From CAZCGA01 sp964498075 (GTDB taxonomy: Bacteria; Desulfobacterota; Binatia; HRBIN30), in assembly GCA_964498075.1 (NCBI GenBank), contig CAZCGA010000024.1, forward strand, positions 1-64,000: a DNA stretch of 64,000 nucleotides, in the 5' to 3' direction. This document shows positions 31,101 to 40,813 of the stretch, one piece after another; positions within the stretch are counted from its first letter, which is position 1, and each line of letters opens with the position of its first letter. The notes under the pieces were generated by a model. It did no database searches, was not told the DNA's origin, and was given only the letters and a program-made list of their open reading frames with translations. The position numbers and the translations under genes were made by a program.

Positions 31101-32255
31101 CTACCCACCCGCCTTCGTCTCCACGTCCCCCTTGCGCAAGCGCTGGGCGATGACGATCTGCTGCACTTCGCTGGAGCCGTCGTAGACGCGCGCCACACGG
31201 ACGTCGCGCCAGATGCGGTCGATCATGTACTCGCCGCGGATGTAGCCGTTGCCGCCGAAGATCTGCATGGCGTCGTCGACCGTCTGCCAAGCGTTCTCCG
31301 CCGCCACCAGCTTCGCCGTCGAGGACTCGCGGATCGCCGGCTCGCCGCGGTCGAGCAACCAGGCGCTGCGGTACACCAACAGCCGCGCCGCCTCGATGCG
31401 TGCACTCATCTGCGCCAGACGGAAGGCGATCGACTGATGCTCCGCCAGCGGCTTTCCAAAAGTGTGCCGCTCCTCCGCATATTGCAACGCCAGCTCGAGC
31501 GCCTTCTGCCCCGCACCGACACAGCGCGCCGCGAGGGTGGTCCGGCCTTCCGCTAGCGTCCGCTTCGCGTAGTCGAAGCCCTTGCCCTCCTCGCCCACCA
31601 AAGTCGCCGCCGGAATGCGGCAGTCTTCGAGCCCGATCTCCGAGATCTGCGACCCCTGATGCCCGAGCGTGTCGAAGATCGAGCCGATGCTCAGGCCCGG
31701 CGACTCGCGGTCGACGATGAACGCCGTGATGCCCTTGTCGGTACGGGCGAACAGGAAGTACTGGTGCGCTAGCGGCGCATTGGTGATGAACGTCTTGTGC
31801 CCGTTCAGCACCCATTGGTCGCCGCGCCGCTCGGCACGCGTCTCCAACGCGCCGGCGTCGGAGCCCGCACCGGGCTCGGTCAGCGCAAAGGAGCCCAGCC
31901 ACTCGCCGCTCGCCATCTTCGGCAGGTAGTGATCCTTCTGCGCCGGCGATCCGAAGCGCACGATGCCGACGCAACCGATGCCCGTATGCACGCTGATGAA
32001 GCTGGCCAAGCCCCACGGACCGCGGCCGAGCATCTCGTGCACCAGCGTCTTCTGCATGACCGACAAGCCCAGCCCGCCGTACTCGGCCGGAATGCTCAAC
32101 CCGAACAGCCCGAGCTGTCGCACGCCGTCGATCAACAGATCCGGCAACCGATCCGTCCGGTCGATCTCCTTCCAGCAGGCGTTGGCCTGCTCTTCGACGA
32201 AGTCGCGAACCGATTGCTGCAGCAACACATCGTCGGAGGACAATGAGAAGTCCAT
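31101..32255 (-). CDS. Acyl-CoA dehydrogenase (384 aa)
   Basis: The protein is a full-length FAD-dependent acyl-CoA dehydrogenase. It has FGLSIPAEYGGLGL, the ALTEPGAGSD flavin/CoA segment, GNGYIRGEY and a C-terminal ARVYDGSSEVQ. In medium-chain enzymes the catalytic Glu sits in YEGT; here the matching position is Asp (YDGS), so the base may be Asp or may lie on another helix. The start at 32255 has a gggagg site. It lies 25 bp after the beta-barrel gene on the same strand. It would introduce the 2,3 double bond of an acyl-CoA. Confidence 0.92.
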   Translation of the reverse strand: MDFSLSSDDVLLQQSVRDFVEEQANACWKEIDRTDRLPDLLIDGVRQLGLFGLSIPAEYGGLGLSVMQKTLVHEMLGRGPWGLASFISVHTGIGCVGIVRFGSPAQKDHYLPKMASGEWLGSFALTEPGAGSDAGALETRAERRGDQWVLNGHKTFITNAPLAHQYFLFARTDKGITAFIVDRESPGLSIGSIFDTLGHQGSQISEIGLEDCRIPAATLVGEEGKGFDYAKRTLAEGRTTLAARCVGAGQKALELALQYAEERHTFGKPLAEHQSIAFRLAQMSARIEAARLLVYRSAWLLDRGEPAIRESSTAKLVAAENAWQTVDDAMQIFGGNGYIRGEYMIDRIWRDVRVARVYDGSSEVQQIVIAQRLRKGDVETKAGG

Positions 32256-32280
32256 GGCTCCCTCCCGTGGCAGCGCGTCG

Positions 32281-33165
32281 TCAGTCGCCTGCAAACAGCC
32301 GGCCGGGCTCGAAGGTATAGATGAAGCCGGTGCTGGCGCCGATGTTCTCGCTCGCAGTGATCAAGCCGGCGCTGACGCCGATGTAGAGGATACTCGGACC
32401 ACGCTGCAATTGCATGCCGAGACGTGCGGTGGACCTGTCGTTGCCGAAGTGCGAGCCGGTCTGCCCCGCGACCTCGCCCATCAGCCTGAGGGTGAACGCG
32501 CCGGGCTGGACGCGCCCGAGGGGTGGCGACGTCAGCGCGACGGCATAGTCGAAGAGATCATCCTGCCCGCCGGCGTCGAAGCCCGTGCCGATCGTCGGGC
32601 CGGAGTTGCCGAGCAGGAGCAGGCCCATGTTCAGGTGCGCCACCACAGGCCCGAAGTCCTTCGAGGCCAGCACATCGGCGCCGAAGTCGGTATCGTCCGT
32701 CCCGAGGCGATCGTCGCGGTTGGCATTCGGCAGCTTGGTGCCGAAACGCAAGCCGATCGCGGGGAATCGCTCCCGCTCGTGGATGAGCCGCACCTTGGTC
32801 GCGATGCGCACGTCGCCCGAGCCGAACTGGTGGTTGGTCTGCCCGGTCGTCGCGCGCTCGTCGAGATAGAGCGTCTCGTAGCTGACCTGGATCTCCGCCC
32901 AGGCGCCGGCACCGATCTGAAAGCCGAGCCGCGGCAACTCAACGAGATGCTGTGAGCGCAGCGCCCCCGGCGGGGTGAACGGCGGGAAACGCTCATCCTT
33001 GAAATACGCGATCCCTAGAGCGGCCTCCGCCGTTCCACTCGGTAGCGTCTCCGCCTGCTCCGTGACCAGCGGGAGCAACGAGTAGGCCCGCCCCATCGCC
33101 GGGACCGCGCACAGGACCGCGGCAGCCGCCAGCGATCGACAGGTTCGAAGCGTGTAGCCAGTCAT
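32281..33165 (-). CDS. Outer-membrane beta-barrel protein (294 aa)
   Basis: A signal peptide (residues 1-27, ending AVPAMGRA) precedes a protein with alternating amphipathic strands such as LGFQIGAGAWAEIQVSYE, VRIATKVRLIHE and GAFTLRLMGEVAGQTG. The pattern resembles the transporter-like family related to the meta-pathway phenol degradation protein (PF13557). It probably forms a channel for hydrophobic substrates, which fits its position 25 bp ahead of an acyl-CoA dehydrogenase. The start at 33165 was chosen because it begins the signal peptide. Confidence 0.7.
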   Translation of the reverse strand: MTGYTLRTCRSLAAAAVLCAVPAMGRAYSLLPLVTEQAETLPSGTAEAALGIAYFKDERFPPFTPPGALRSQHLVELPRLGFQIGAGAWAEIQVSYETLYLDERATTGQTNHQFGSGDVRIATKVRLIHERERFPAIGLRFGTKLPNANRDDRLGTDDTDFGADVLASKDFGPVVAHLNMGLLLLGNSGPTIGTGFDAGGQDDLFDYAVALTSPPLGRVQPGAFTLRLMGEVAGQTGSHFGNDRSTARLGMQLQRGPSILYIGVSAGLITASENIGASTGFIYTFEPGRLFAGD

Positions 33166-33456
33166 TGACGCGGTACGCACTCCTGACAAGCTCGGCTCGG
33201 TTATCTGGCGCGCTACAGAATTGCAAGCGGCCACCCCGTATGCTCTGGATCGCGGCAAAGTCTGCGCATGGTGCACGCCGTGGAATAGAATTCCGCGGCT
33301 ACGGGGTGAAGAAGTCCTCTGAAGGAGGACTCAGGGTGTAGTGATTCCCGGCAATGAGTCGGCTTCAGACGACTTTGGTGTGCTGTAGCAGGAGAATTCG
33401 ATTCTCCGGCGGCGTCCTCGAACGTCGCGCTCGGACTTTGACGCGACCCAGTCCGT

Positions 33457-35202
33457 ATGCTTGCATTCCGACTTGTGCAGAGAACCCGATGGTGTGTGGC
33501 GCTCGCGCTCCTCCTGCTCAGTAGCCTCCCAGCTGCGGTTGTGGCGCAGGGAAAAGTCGACCTGCATCTCGAGTTGGACACGCCGGAAGCGGCGCGGGGC
33601 GGTCAGACGGGGCTCGAGGTGTGGGCGGAGATCGCACGCGGCTGGCACATCAACGGTCACCAACCGACCGACCCCTTCTTGATCCCAACCGAGGTGCGAT
33701 TCGTCCTGCCGCCCGGCATCTCCACCGACACGGTAAACTATCCGAAGCCGGACCAGAAGGCCTTCGCCTTTGCGCCGGGCAAGCAGCTGTTGGTGTACGC
33801 AGGCAAGGTGGGCATGACCACTGCGTTGAACGTGCCGGCGGATTTCGTCGGCACGCGCGTAAGCATCGAGGCGATCTTGCAGTACCAGGCGTGTAACGAC
33901 TCGACCTGTCTGCCGCCGGCGACCGCGTCGGCCGAGCTGGTCATCCTGGTGAGCACCGCGGTGCCGGCGCCTGCCACTAGCAAGGCGCCGCCCAAGAGTG
34001 GAACGCTCGACGTTGGGACGTGGCTCGGAGAGCGCGGTCTGTTGGTCACCTTGCTGCTGGTCGCGCTACTGGGATTGGGGCTGAACCTGACGCCCTGCGT
34101 CTACCCGTTGATCTCGGTCACGGTGGCGTACTTCGGGGCGCAGGGCGCGCATGGGAGCGTGCGCGTGGCTGCGCTGGCGGCGGTGTACGTGCTGGGCATC
34201 ACGCTAAGCTTTTCCGTCGTGGGGGTGGCTGCGGCGCTGTCCGGCGGGGTCTTCGGTGCCGCGCTGCAGCAGCCCGCTGTTTTGGTGGTCATTGCCGGCG
34301 TGTTGGTCGCCCTCGCCCTGAGCTCGTTCGGGCTCTATCAGCTGCGCCCGCCGGCGGCTTTGATGCGCTGGGTAAGCGGCACGACGCAAGGGGCGTTCGG
34401 GGCGTTCTTCATGGGGCTGACCATGGGGATCGTGGCGGCGCCGTGTGTCGGTCCGGTGGTGCTCGGCCTATTGGTGTTCGTCGGCAGCCAGCAAAGCGTG
34501 CTGTTAGGGTTTGCCCTCTTCTTTGCCCTCGGCCTGGGGATGGGGTTGCCCTACCTGGCGCTGGCGCTGGCCGCCGGCGCAATCACCGCCTTGCCGCGAT
34601 CCGGTGAATGGCTGGTGTGGGTCGAGCGCTTCTTCGGCGTGATGCTGCTGAGCTTGGCGGCATACTTCATCGCGCCGCTGCTGCCGAAGCCGATCAGCCG
34701 CCTGCTGCTGCCCGCGATGATCGGCGTGGGCGGCTTCTACTTGGGCTTCATCGACCGCTCGGGGCGTGGCCTGCGCTACTTTCGCCCGCTGCAGCGCACG
34801 ACGGGCATCGTCGCCGTTGCACTGGCGGCGTGGGCGGCGTGGCCGCAATCGGCGGAGAGCGCCATCCGCTGGCAGCCGTTCGATACAGCCCGCATCGAGT
34901 CGACACGTACGGCGGGCCGGCCGGCGATCGTCGACTTCCTCGCGGATTGGTGTATCCCGTGCCACGAGATGGATCAGACCACCTTCGTCGATCCCGCGGT
35001 GCGTCAGGAAGCTGAGCGCTTCGCCATGTTTCGGGCGGACATCACGCGGGAGACCGAGGAGACCACGGAGCTGGCCGAGCACTACCAAGTCCACGGTGTG
35101 CCCACGATCATCTTCATCGACAGCACCGGCACGGAGGTGCAGCGCCTGGTCGGTTACGTCGGTCCGGACGAGATGCTGCAGGCAATGCGCGGCATCCGAT
35201 GA
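33457..35202 (+). CDS. dsbD: Thiol:disulfide interchange protein DsbD (581 aa)
   Basis: All three DsbD parts are present. After a signal peptide (1-31), the periplasmic alpha domain carries C146 and C151 (ACNDSTC). The membrane beta domain has eight segments and the paired Cys214 (NLTPCVYP) and Cys330 (AAPCVGP). The C-terminal gamma thioredoxin domain has WCIPC (C499, C502) and VPTIIF. It moves electrons from cytoplasmic thioredoxin to the periplasm for disulfide reduction and cytochrome maturation. The gene is preceded by a 291-bp gap with no gene and followed by the DEAD-box helicase gene. Confidence 0.95.
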   Translation: MLAFRLVQRTRWCVALALLLLSSLPAAVVAQGKVDLHLELDTPEAARGGQTGLEVWAEIARGWHINGHQPTDPFLIPTEVRFVLPPGISTDTVNYPKPDQKAFAFAPGKQLLVYAGKVGMTTALNVPADFVGTRVSIEAILQYQACNDSTCLPPATASAELVILVSTAVPAPATSKAPPKSGTLDVGTWLGERGLLVTLLLVALLGLGLNLTPCVYPLISVTVAYFGAQGAHGSVRVAALAAVYVLGITLSFSVVGVAAALSGGVFGAALQQPAVLVVIAGVLVALALSSFGLYQLRPPAALMRWVSGTTQGAFGAFFMGLTMGIVAAPCVGPVVLGLLVFVGSQQSVLLGFALFFALGLGMGLPYLALALAAGAITALPRSGEWLVWVERFFGVMLLSLAAYFIAPLLPKPISRLLLPAMIGVGGFYLGFIDRSGRGLRYFRPLQRTTGIVAVALAAWAAWPQSAESAIRWQPFDTARIESTRTAGRPAIVDFLADWCIPCHEMDQTTFVDPAVRQEAERFAMFRADITRETEETTELAEHYQVHGVPTIIFIDSTGTEVQRLVGYVGPDEMLQAMRGIR

Positions 35203-35264
35203 GCCGCTGTGCGTCGCGTCGGCGGCTTGTTCACGACATCCCTCCGCGCTAGACTTCGCCCCCA

Positions 35265-36575
35265 GTGAACAGCCTATCGCCCGCGGCCTGCGAAAGCCCT
35301 CCAGCTCACGACGAGGCCGTCAGTTTCCGTTCCTTCGCCCTGCCCGATGTGGTGCAGCAGGGGATCGATGCGGCGGGATTCACCGCCTGCACGCCGATAC
35401 AGCAGCAGGTGCTCCCACTCGCCCTTGCTGGGAGCGACGTTGCGGGTCAGGCGCAAACCGGGACCGGGAAGACGGCAGCGTTCTTGATAACGATCTTTAC
35501 GCGGCTACTGCACCATCGCGCCGCCGCCTCGCATGAGCCCGCGCCGCAGGCGCTGGTGATCGCGCCGACGCGGGAGCTGGTCGTCCAGATTCTGTACGAC
35601 GCCGAGCTGCTCGGCCGCTTCTGCGGCCTGTCGATGCAGGCGGTCTACGGCGGCATCGATTATCGCAAGCAACGCGATCTGCTCGGCCAAGGGTGCGACC
35701 TCCTCGTCGGCACGCCCGGCCGGCTGATCGACTACTTCAAGCAGCACGTCTACAGCTTGCGCCGCGTCGAGGTGCTGGTGATCGACGAAGCCGATCGCAT
35801 GTTCGACATGGGTTTCATCGCCGACCTGCGCTTCCTGCTGCGGCGCCTGCCGCCGTACCACAAGCGCCAATCCATGCTGTTCTCCGCCACCCTGTCGTAC
35901 GCGGTGATGGAGCTGGCGTACGAGCACATGAACGATCCGGTGAAGGTCTCAGTCAGTCCCGAGCAGGTGACCGCCGAGAACGTCGAGCACGTGCTGTATC
36001 ACGTCGGACGACACGAGAAGCTGCCCCTCCTGCTCGGCCTGTTCAAGCGGGAGCAACCGACGCGCACGTTGATCTTCGTCAACACCAAGCGCGCCGGGGA
36101 ATGGCTGGAGCAACGCCTGACGGACAACGGCTACGCGGCCAAGGCCATCACCGGGGACTTGCAGCAGCGGGTACGCCTGCGGCTGGTGCGGGATTTCCGG
36201 TCCGGCGATCTGCCGATCCTGGTAGCGACCGACGTCGCCTCGCGCGGCTTGCATATCGAGGACGTCAGCCACGTCATCAACTACGACTTGCCGCAAGACC
36301 CGGAGAACTACGTGCATCGTGTCGGGCGCACGGCGCGTGCCGGCGCCTCCGGAAAGGCGATCAGCCTGGCGTGCGAGGAGTACGTCGAGTCGTTGCAGGA
36401 GATCGAGACGCTCACCGGCTTCAAGATTCCGGTGGAGTCGGCAGACGACGACCTGTTCGTGCACCCGGTGCCGCCGCGTCACGATGCACATCACCACCGT
36501 CACCACGCGGCGCCGGGCGGACGCCCCACGGGGGGCCGCCCGCGGCGCGGTGCACCCCGCCCCCGCCACGCCTAA
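35265..36575 (+). CDS. DEAD-box ATP-dependent RNA helicase, RhlE/RhlB-like (436 aa)
   Basis: All motifs of a DEAD-box enzyme are present in order: the Q motif (FALPDVVQQGI ... TPIQQQ), AQTGTGKT (63-70), PTREL, TPGR, DEAD (174-177), SAT (207-209), then IFVNT, ATDVASRG and HRVGRTARAG. The tail is His-rich (HDAHHHRHHAAPGG) and then Arg/Gly/Pro-rich, which suggests RNA contact. It starts at GTG 35265. A cold-shock gene follows 43 bp later in the same direction, a pairing that fits RNA unfolding at low temperature. Confidence 0.93.
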   Translation: MNSLSPAACESPPAHDEAVSFRSFALPDVVQQGIDAAGFTACTPIQQQVLPLALAGSDVAGQAQTGTGKTAAFLITIFTRLLHHRAAASHEPAPQALVIAPTRELVVQILYDAELLGRFCGLSMQAVYGGIDYRKQRDLLGQGCDLLVGTPGRLIDYFKQHVYSLRRVEVLVIDEADRMFDMGFIADLRFLLRRLPPYHKRQSMLFSATLSYAVMELAYEHMNDPVKVSVSPEQVTAENVEHVLYHVGRHEKLPLLLGLFKREQPTRTLIFVNTKRAGEWLEQRLTDNGYAAKAITGDLQQRVRLRLVRDFRSGDLPILVATDVASRGLHIEDVSHVINYDLPQDPENYVHRVGRTARAGASGKAISLACEEYVESLQEIETLTGFKIPVESADDDLFVHPVPPRHDAHHHRHHAAPGGRPTGGRPRRGAPRPRHA

Positions 36576-36618
36576 TCCTTCACTCACAATCAAAAGACGG
36601 CAAGCAGAGGAGTCAGTC

Positions 36619-36822
36619 ATGTTTGGAACCATCAAGAAGATCGTTCGAGACAAGGGATTCGGGTTCGTCATTCCCGACGACGGCAGCGACGACGTGTTCT
36701 TCCACCGGTCGCGTCTCGCTCCGAAGGTCGTGTTCGAGGACCTGCGCGAGGGCGATGAAGTCGAGTTCCAGGTCACCAAGGGCGAGAAGGGCCCGCAGGC
36801 CTTGAACCTGAAGGTTCGCTAG
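36619..36822 (+). CDS. Cold-shock domain protein (67 aa)
   Basis: The protein is one cold-shock domain with RNP1 KGFGFVIP and RNP2 DVFFHRS, normal length for the CspA family. It binds single-stranded nucleic acid. The start at 36619 has a gaggag site. It follows a DEAD-box helicase gene by 43 bp and is closely followed by lnt. A second family member, at 43011, is closer to the canonical type. Confidence 0.95.
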   Translation: MFGTIKKIVRDKGFGFVIPDDGSDDVFFHRSRLAPKVVFEDLREGDEVEFQVTKGEKGPQALNLKVR

Positions 36823-36823
36823 C

Positions 36824-38395
36824 GTGCGTGGGAGCGTCAGAGCCTGGGAGCGTGCCAGCGTCGGTGCAGACGCGGCCGCGCTCCCGCGCTCCCACGCTCC
36901 CACGCTACGCCTGGCGTACGCCGGCGCCGCAGCCAGCGGCGTCCTGATCGCCGCCTGCTTTCTGCGCTTCGAGCTGTTCCCGCTGGCTTGGATCGCATTC
37001 GTCCCGTTGCTGCGGGCGCTCGGACACGCGACCACGGCACGCGACGCGGCGCGCATCGGGCTCGTCGCCGGGATCGTTACCAACCTGCCGGCCTTTTACT
37101 GGCTCGTCTACACCATCCACGTCTTCGGTGGGTTTGGATATCCGCTCGCGCTGTTCTTCTACGCGTGCCTGACGCTGTACGGTGCCGTCGAGTTCGTGTT
37201 ATTCGCGATGGCCTGGCAGCGGACGGGTCCCGGGCCGCTGGCATTGGCGGCGCCGGTCCTGTGGGTGGCACTCGAGTTCGTCTATCCCAACCTGTTCCCC
37301 TGGCGCATGGCGAACTGTCAGTTCCATGCACCGGTGCTCATGCAGATCGGCGACGTCACCGGTCCGTTCGGCTTGAGCTTCGTCATGGTGTGGTGCGCCG
37401 CCGCGCTGGCCGAGCTGATCGACCGGCGGCGCCGGCTGCTCCCACTGGTCGCCGCGGGAGCGGCAACGCTGGCCGTCGTGGTGTACGGCGCGATTCGTCT
37501 CCCGATGATCGACCGCGCCATGCAGGCCGCACCCGCAGTCCGCGTGGCCCTCGTACAAGGCAACGTCGGGATCAAAGAGAAGGGCGATGTGCGCTACTTC
37601 GACATCAACTTGGACAGGTACCGGCAGCTCTCCGAAGGCGTCCAAGACGACGTCGATCTCATCGTCTGGCCGGAGACGGTTTCGCTGCGTTGGGTGGAGG
37701 CCGATGCGGTGCGGTTGGAGGGGAAGGACAACCTGTTCGACAACTTGCGCAGTCATCTGATCTTCGGCGGTCTAGCGTACCGGCTGCGCGGCGCCGATCC
37801 GCATGACGCGGAGGAGTTCAACAGCGCGTTTCTTCTCGGTCCGCAGGGCACGCTGCTCGATCGCTACGACAAGCGCATCCTCATGCCGTTCGGCGAGTAC
37901 ATCCCGTTCGCTTCGTATTTCCCGGCGATCAAATCGCTCAGTCCCGTGACCGGCTCGTTCACGGCGGGGACGACGGTGTCGATCTTCGACGTCGCGGGCA
38001 AGGTCACGGTCGGCCAGTTGATCTGCTACGAGGATGTGCTCGCCGGCATGCCGCGCCAATCGACCGAGGCCGGCGCCGAAGTGCTGCTCAACATTCTGAA
38101 CGACGCCTGGTACGGCAACACCGCGGCGCCCTATCAGCATCAAGCGCTGGCGTTGTGGCGCGCCATCGAGAACCGCCGCTACCTGCTGCGGGGCTCGAAC
38201 TCCGGTGTGACGAGCATCATCGACGCCGCCGGGCGTGTGGTCGCCGAGGGCGGGTTGTTCACCGAGGAAGTCGTGTCCGGCACGGTGCGCCGGCTGGAGT
38301 TGCGTACCTTCTACACGCAGTACGGCGATGTGTTCGCGTGGCTCGTTGTTGCCGGCGCAGCCGGGTTTCTACTGCGTCGGCAACGGCGGCGGTGA
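36824..38395 (+). CDS. lnt: Apolipoprotein N-acyltransferase (523 aa)
   Basis: This is an inner-membrane enzyme that adds the third acyl chain to lipoproteins. Multiple membrane segments occupy about residues 28-225 and a nitrilase-like domain follows. The catalytic triad is Glu284 (VWPET), Lys350 (YDKRILMPFGEY) and Cys401 (LICYED). The annotated start (GTG 36824) is uncertain: the first 27 or so codons come from a palindromic repeat, and the true N-terminus may be nearer residue 28. It confirms a diderm lipoprotein pathway. Several predicted lipoproteins (53088, 56807) are encoded in the window. Confidence 0.93.
   Translation: MRGSVRAWERASVGADAAALPRSHAPTLRLAYAGAAASGVLIAACFLRFELFPLAWIAFVPLLRALGHATTARDAARIGLVAGIVTNLPAFYWLVYTIHVFGGFGYPLALFFYACLTLYGAVEFVLFAMAWQRTGPGPLALAAPVLWVALEFVYPNLFPWRMANCQFHAPVLMQIGDVTGPFGLSFVMVWCAAALAELIDRRRRLLPLVAAGAATLAVVVYGAIRLPMIDRAMQAAPAVRVALVQGNVGIKEKGDVRYFDINLDRYRQLSEGVQDDVDLIVWPETVSLRWVEADAVRLEGKDNLFDNLRSHLIFGGLAYRLRGADPHDAEEFNSAFLLGPQGTLLDRYDKRILMPFGEYIPFASYFPAIKSLSPVTGSFTAGTTVSIFDVAGKVTVGQLICYEDVLAGMPRQSTEAGAEVLLNILNDAWYGNTAAPYQHQALALWRAIENRRYLLRGSNSGVTSIIDAAGRVVAEGGLFTEEVVSGTVRRLELRTFYTQYGDVFAWLVVAGAAGFLLRRQRRR
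36826..36906. repeat. Palindromic repeat overlapping the start of lnt
   Basis: The unit gcgtgggagcg and its complement cgctcccacgc are repeated several times on the two sides of a short centre. It forms the first codons of the lnt frame as drawn. Confidence 0.65.
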
Positions 38396-38644
38396 GCCGT
38401 CACGGCTTCGGCTTGCACACGAGGCGGAGCGAGTCGATGTCCTTCTGGCCTGGCCGGCCGGTGATCGGGTCGTTGGACCGTCGCGCCGCGTGGCGCAGGA
38501 TCTTTACTCACAGGCCCTTTGTCCGCACCGTAGGACGGGTTGGGTTGGTTGCGGGGGTTGGTTACGTTCGAGGTTTCGGGGAGGTCTGATCGGTCGCTAA
38601 TGCGGGCTATCCGCCATCCGGCGCAGTCGGCTGAGAGGTGTCTT

Positions 38645-40447
38645 ATGGCAGATGCATCTGGGCAAGATGCCGAGCAACTGCTCGGTCTCGTCAACGACGC
38701 GGCTCGAACCGTCAGCGCGCGTTTCGTCACGTTCCTCACGGTCGGCGTCTACATCGCCGTCACCATCGCCTCCACCACGGACGAGATGTTGGTGCGCGGA
38801 AGCCTCGTCACCTTGCCACTCCTCAACGTCCAGATCTCGATCAGCGGTGTCTTCGGCTTCTACATGGTCGCTCCGTGGTTGATCCTGGTTTTACACTGCG
38901 ATCTGCTCGTTCAGTTGTCCGTCCTCAGTCGCAAGCTGGTCCGCTTCCAAGGGGCGGTGACAGACTTGAGTCCGGCGCAACGAGACTGGCTCCGCGACCG
39001 CATGGCGAATTACCACTACGTCCAGTTCCTGAGCGGCGAGCCAAGTGGGCGACGGTTTCGTGGTGTGCTACCGGGGGTGGTTCTCTTCGGCAGCATGATC
39101 GTGCTGCCGCTGGTACTGCTGTGTTGGACGCAGCTCAGATTTCTCCCCTTGCGCGATTCGGCCGTGACGTGGTCGCACCGACTGACCCTGATCGCCGATG
39201 TCGCCGCGATTCTGATCTTCCTGTGGCCACCCATCATGCGGCGCGATGTGCGCGTCTGGTCCGAACGCCCGGAGTACGGACGCCTGCGCCGGGTGCTCTC
39301 ACTGCGGACCGTCGTGGTTCTCGCGTGCGCCGCGGTCCTCGTGTTCTCTCTGCTAGCCGGCACCGAATTCAGCGACGGCGCCCCGAGCACCTGGTACCTG
39401 AACCTCGACCTGCACGACACGGTGTTGACCGGGAAGGATCTGTCGCCCGAAACGATTAACGCGCTGAAGGACAACGACGTGAAGCAGCGAGAGACCGAGC
39501 TCGCGAAGGTCTTGCAGTTGAACGCCCTGCAAGGTCATGACTTGCGAGGCGCGAACTTCCACAATGCCGTGCTTCCGAAACTGGACCTGCGAACCCTGAC
39601 CAAGAAGGACGAGATTAGTTACACACGCCTCGGCGGAGCGGACCTGACTTGGGCGCAGATGCAGCAGGTGCTGCTGGACGACACCGACGTTAGCGGGGCC
39701 AAGCTGCAAGGGGCCCAGCTTCAAGGTGCCTCGATGGTGAGGGTGAAGATGCAGGGCGCGGACCTCGAAATAGCCCAGCTGCAAGAGGCCAACCTCTCGA
39801 ACGCCCAACTGGAAGGAGCCAGGCTTCCGGGGGCGCAATTGCAGGGCGCCACTTTGGAGAACGCGATTCTGGTCGGCGCAGTGCTAAAGCAGGCAAAGCT
39901 AGGGGGAGCAAACCTTCGCGGGGCGCAGCTAAGATGGGCGGATCTCTCGGAAGCGAGTCTCGAGGGCGCCGATCTCTCCGGCGCCAACCTCGAAAAGGCG
40001 AACCTGCGCGGAGCCCAGTTACCGGGGAGCATTCTGTGTGGGGCCGTGATCGACGGAGCGGACTTCGATGGGGCGAATCTCGACTTGGCGGACATCTGCG
40101 CCGCCATCGACCATCGGCTCGACGGCAACGTCGATCTCATGCCGCCCGTATGCTTCGGCCAATCCGGCCCGCAAGTTCAGTACTATCCGTGTCGGCCACA
40201 GTGCGAAGACGAAATGTATCGCACCTCCCTCAACAAACTCTTCAAGAAGCTTGCCTGCAGTGACGCGTATACCGCCCGTGCGCTGAGCGCGCGGGCACTC
40301 CGAGCAGAGGCGGGGCGAGGGAGTCTTGCGCAGGTGCTAGTTGACGGATCTTCAGAAAAAGACTGCCTCGGCCTGCAGCTCCTACCTGGCAAGACGTTGG
40401 AATCGCTCCGCGAGCATGCACGTGCTGACGGAACGGTCGCACCCTAA
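38645..40447 (+). CDS. Membrane-anchored pentapeptide-repeat protein (600 aa)
   Basis: The N-terminal half has four or so hydrophobic segments (near residues 30, 70, 150 and 195, and another near 240). A soluble region follows from about residue 255. From about residue 300 the sequence is a run of A(D/N)LxxA-type pentapeptide units (GADLEIAQLQEANLSNAQ and similar) which fold into a right-handed beta-helix. A Cys-containing tail ends the protein. The start is ATG 38645; no clean ribosome site is visible. It may be a scaffold or a surface-interaction protein; no function is established. The fused membrane part makes it a distinct architecture within the family. Confidence 0.85.
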   Translation: MADASGQDAEQLLGLVNDAARTVSARFVTFLTVGVYIAVTIASTTDEMLVRGSLVTLPLLNVQISISGVFGFYMVAPWLILVLHCDLLVQLSVLSRKLVRFQGAVTDLSPAQRDWLRDRMANYHYVQFLSGEPSGRRFRGVLPGVVLFGSMIVLPLVLLCWTQLRFLPLRDSAVTWSHRLTLIADVAAILIFLWPPIMRRDVRVWSERPEYGRLRRVLSLRTVVVLACAAVLVFSLLAGTEFSDGAPSTWYLNLDLHDTVLTGKDLSPETINALKDNDVKQRETELAKVLQLNALQGHDLRGANFHNAVLPKLDLRTLTKKDEISYTRLGGADLTWAQMQQVLLDDTDVSGAKLQGAQLQGASMVRVKMQGADLEIAQLQEANLSNAQLEGARLPGAQLQGATLENAILVGAVLKQAKLGGANLRGAQLRWADLSEASLEGADLSGANLEKANLRGAQLPGSILCGAVIDGADFDGANLDLADICAAIDHRLDGNVDLMPPVCFGQSGPQVQYYPCRPQCEDEMYRTSLNKLFKKLACSDAYTARALSARALRAEAGRGSLAQVLVDGSSEKDCLGLQLLPGKTLESLREHARADGTVAP

Positions 40448-40632
40448 CCCTTGACGCTCTCGAGGTGTGGGTCCCCATCCCGCTGAAACCACCACAACCC
40501 CAACAACCCTTACGCGCGAGCGGAGTAGCCTCAACCCACGCCCCAAGCAGGTGACTTGAAAGGGCGTCGCCCTGGCTACGGCGCTGGAACTGCCCAGCTT
40601 GGCTAGATGAACGTCCTCGATCCGAGGAGCGG

Positions 40633-40725
40633 TTGCAGCTCTCGCTGGTCGGCAAGCCGAATCAAATGGAAGCGGTGCAGGCCAACATGCAGAAGCGCGC
40701 GCCGCAGTTTCGCGACCCGGAGTAG
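40633..40725 (+). pseudogene. Possible 3' remnant of an enoyl-CoA hydratase-like gene
   Basis: A 30-codon frame, QLSLVGKPNQMEAVQANMQK then RAPQFRDPE and a stop, matches the usual C-terminus of crotonase-family proteins (EAV-ANxxKRxPxFxDP). It has no start or upstream body. The rest of the 366-bp gap at 40448-40813 shows no gene I can support. This call is weak and rests on pattern alone. Confidence 0.35.
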
Positions 40726-40813
40726 GGGGTGCTGACCGGAAGCCTGATCGCTGTGGCATCGCTCGCGTTCCGTCTTTCGTTCGCTCGCGGGTTGCTATAG
40801 TATTGATCGATCT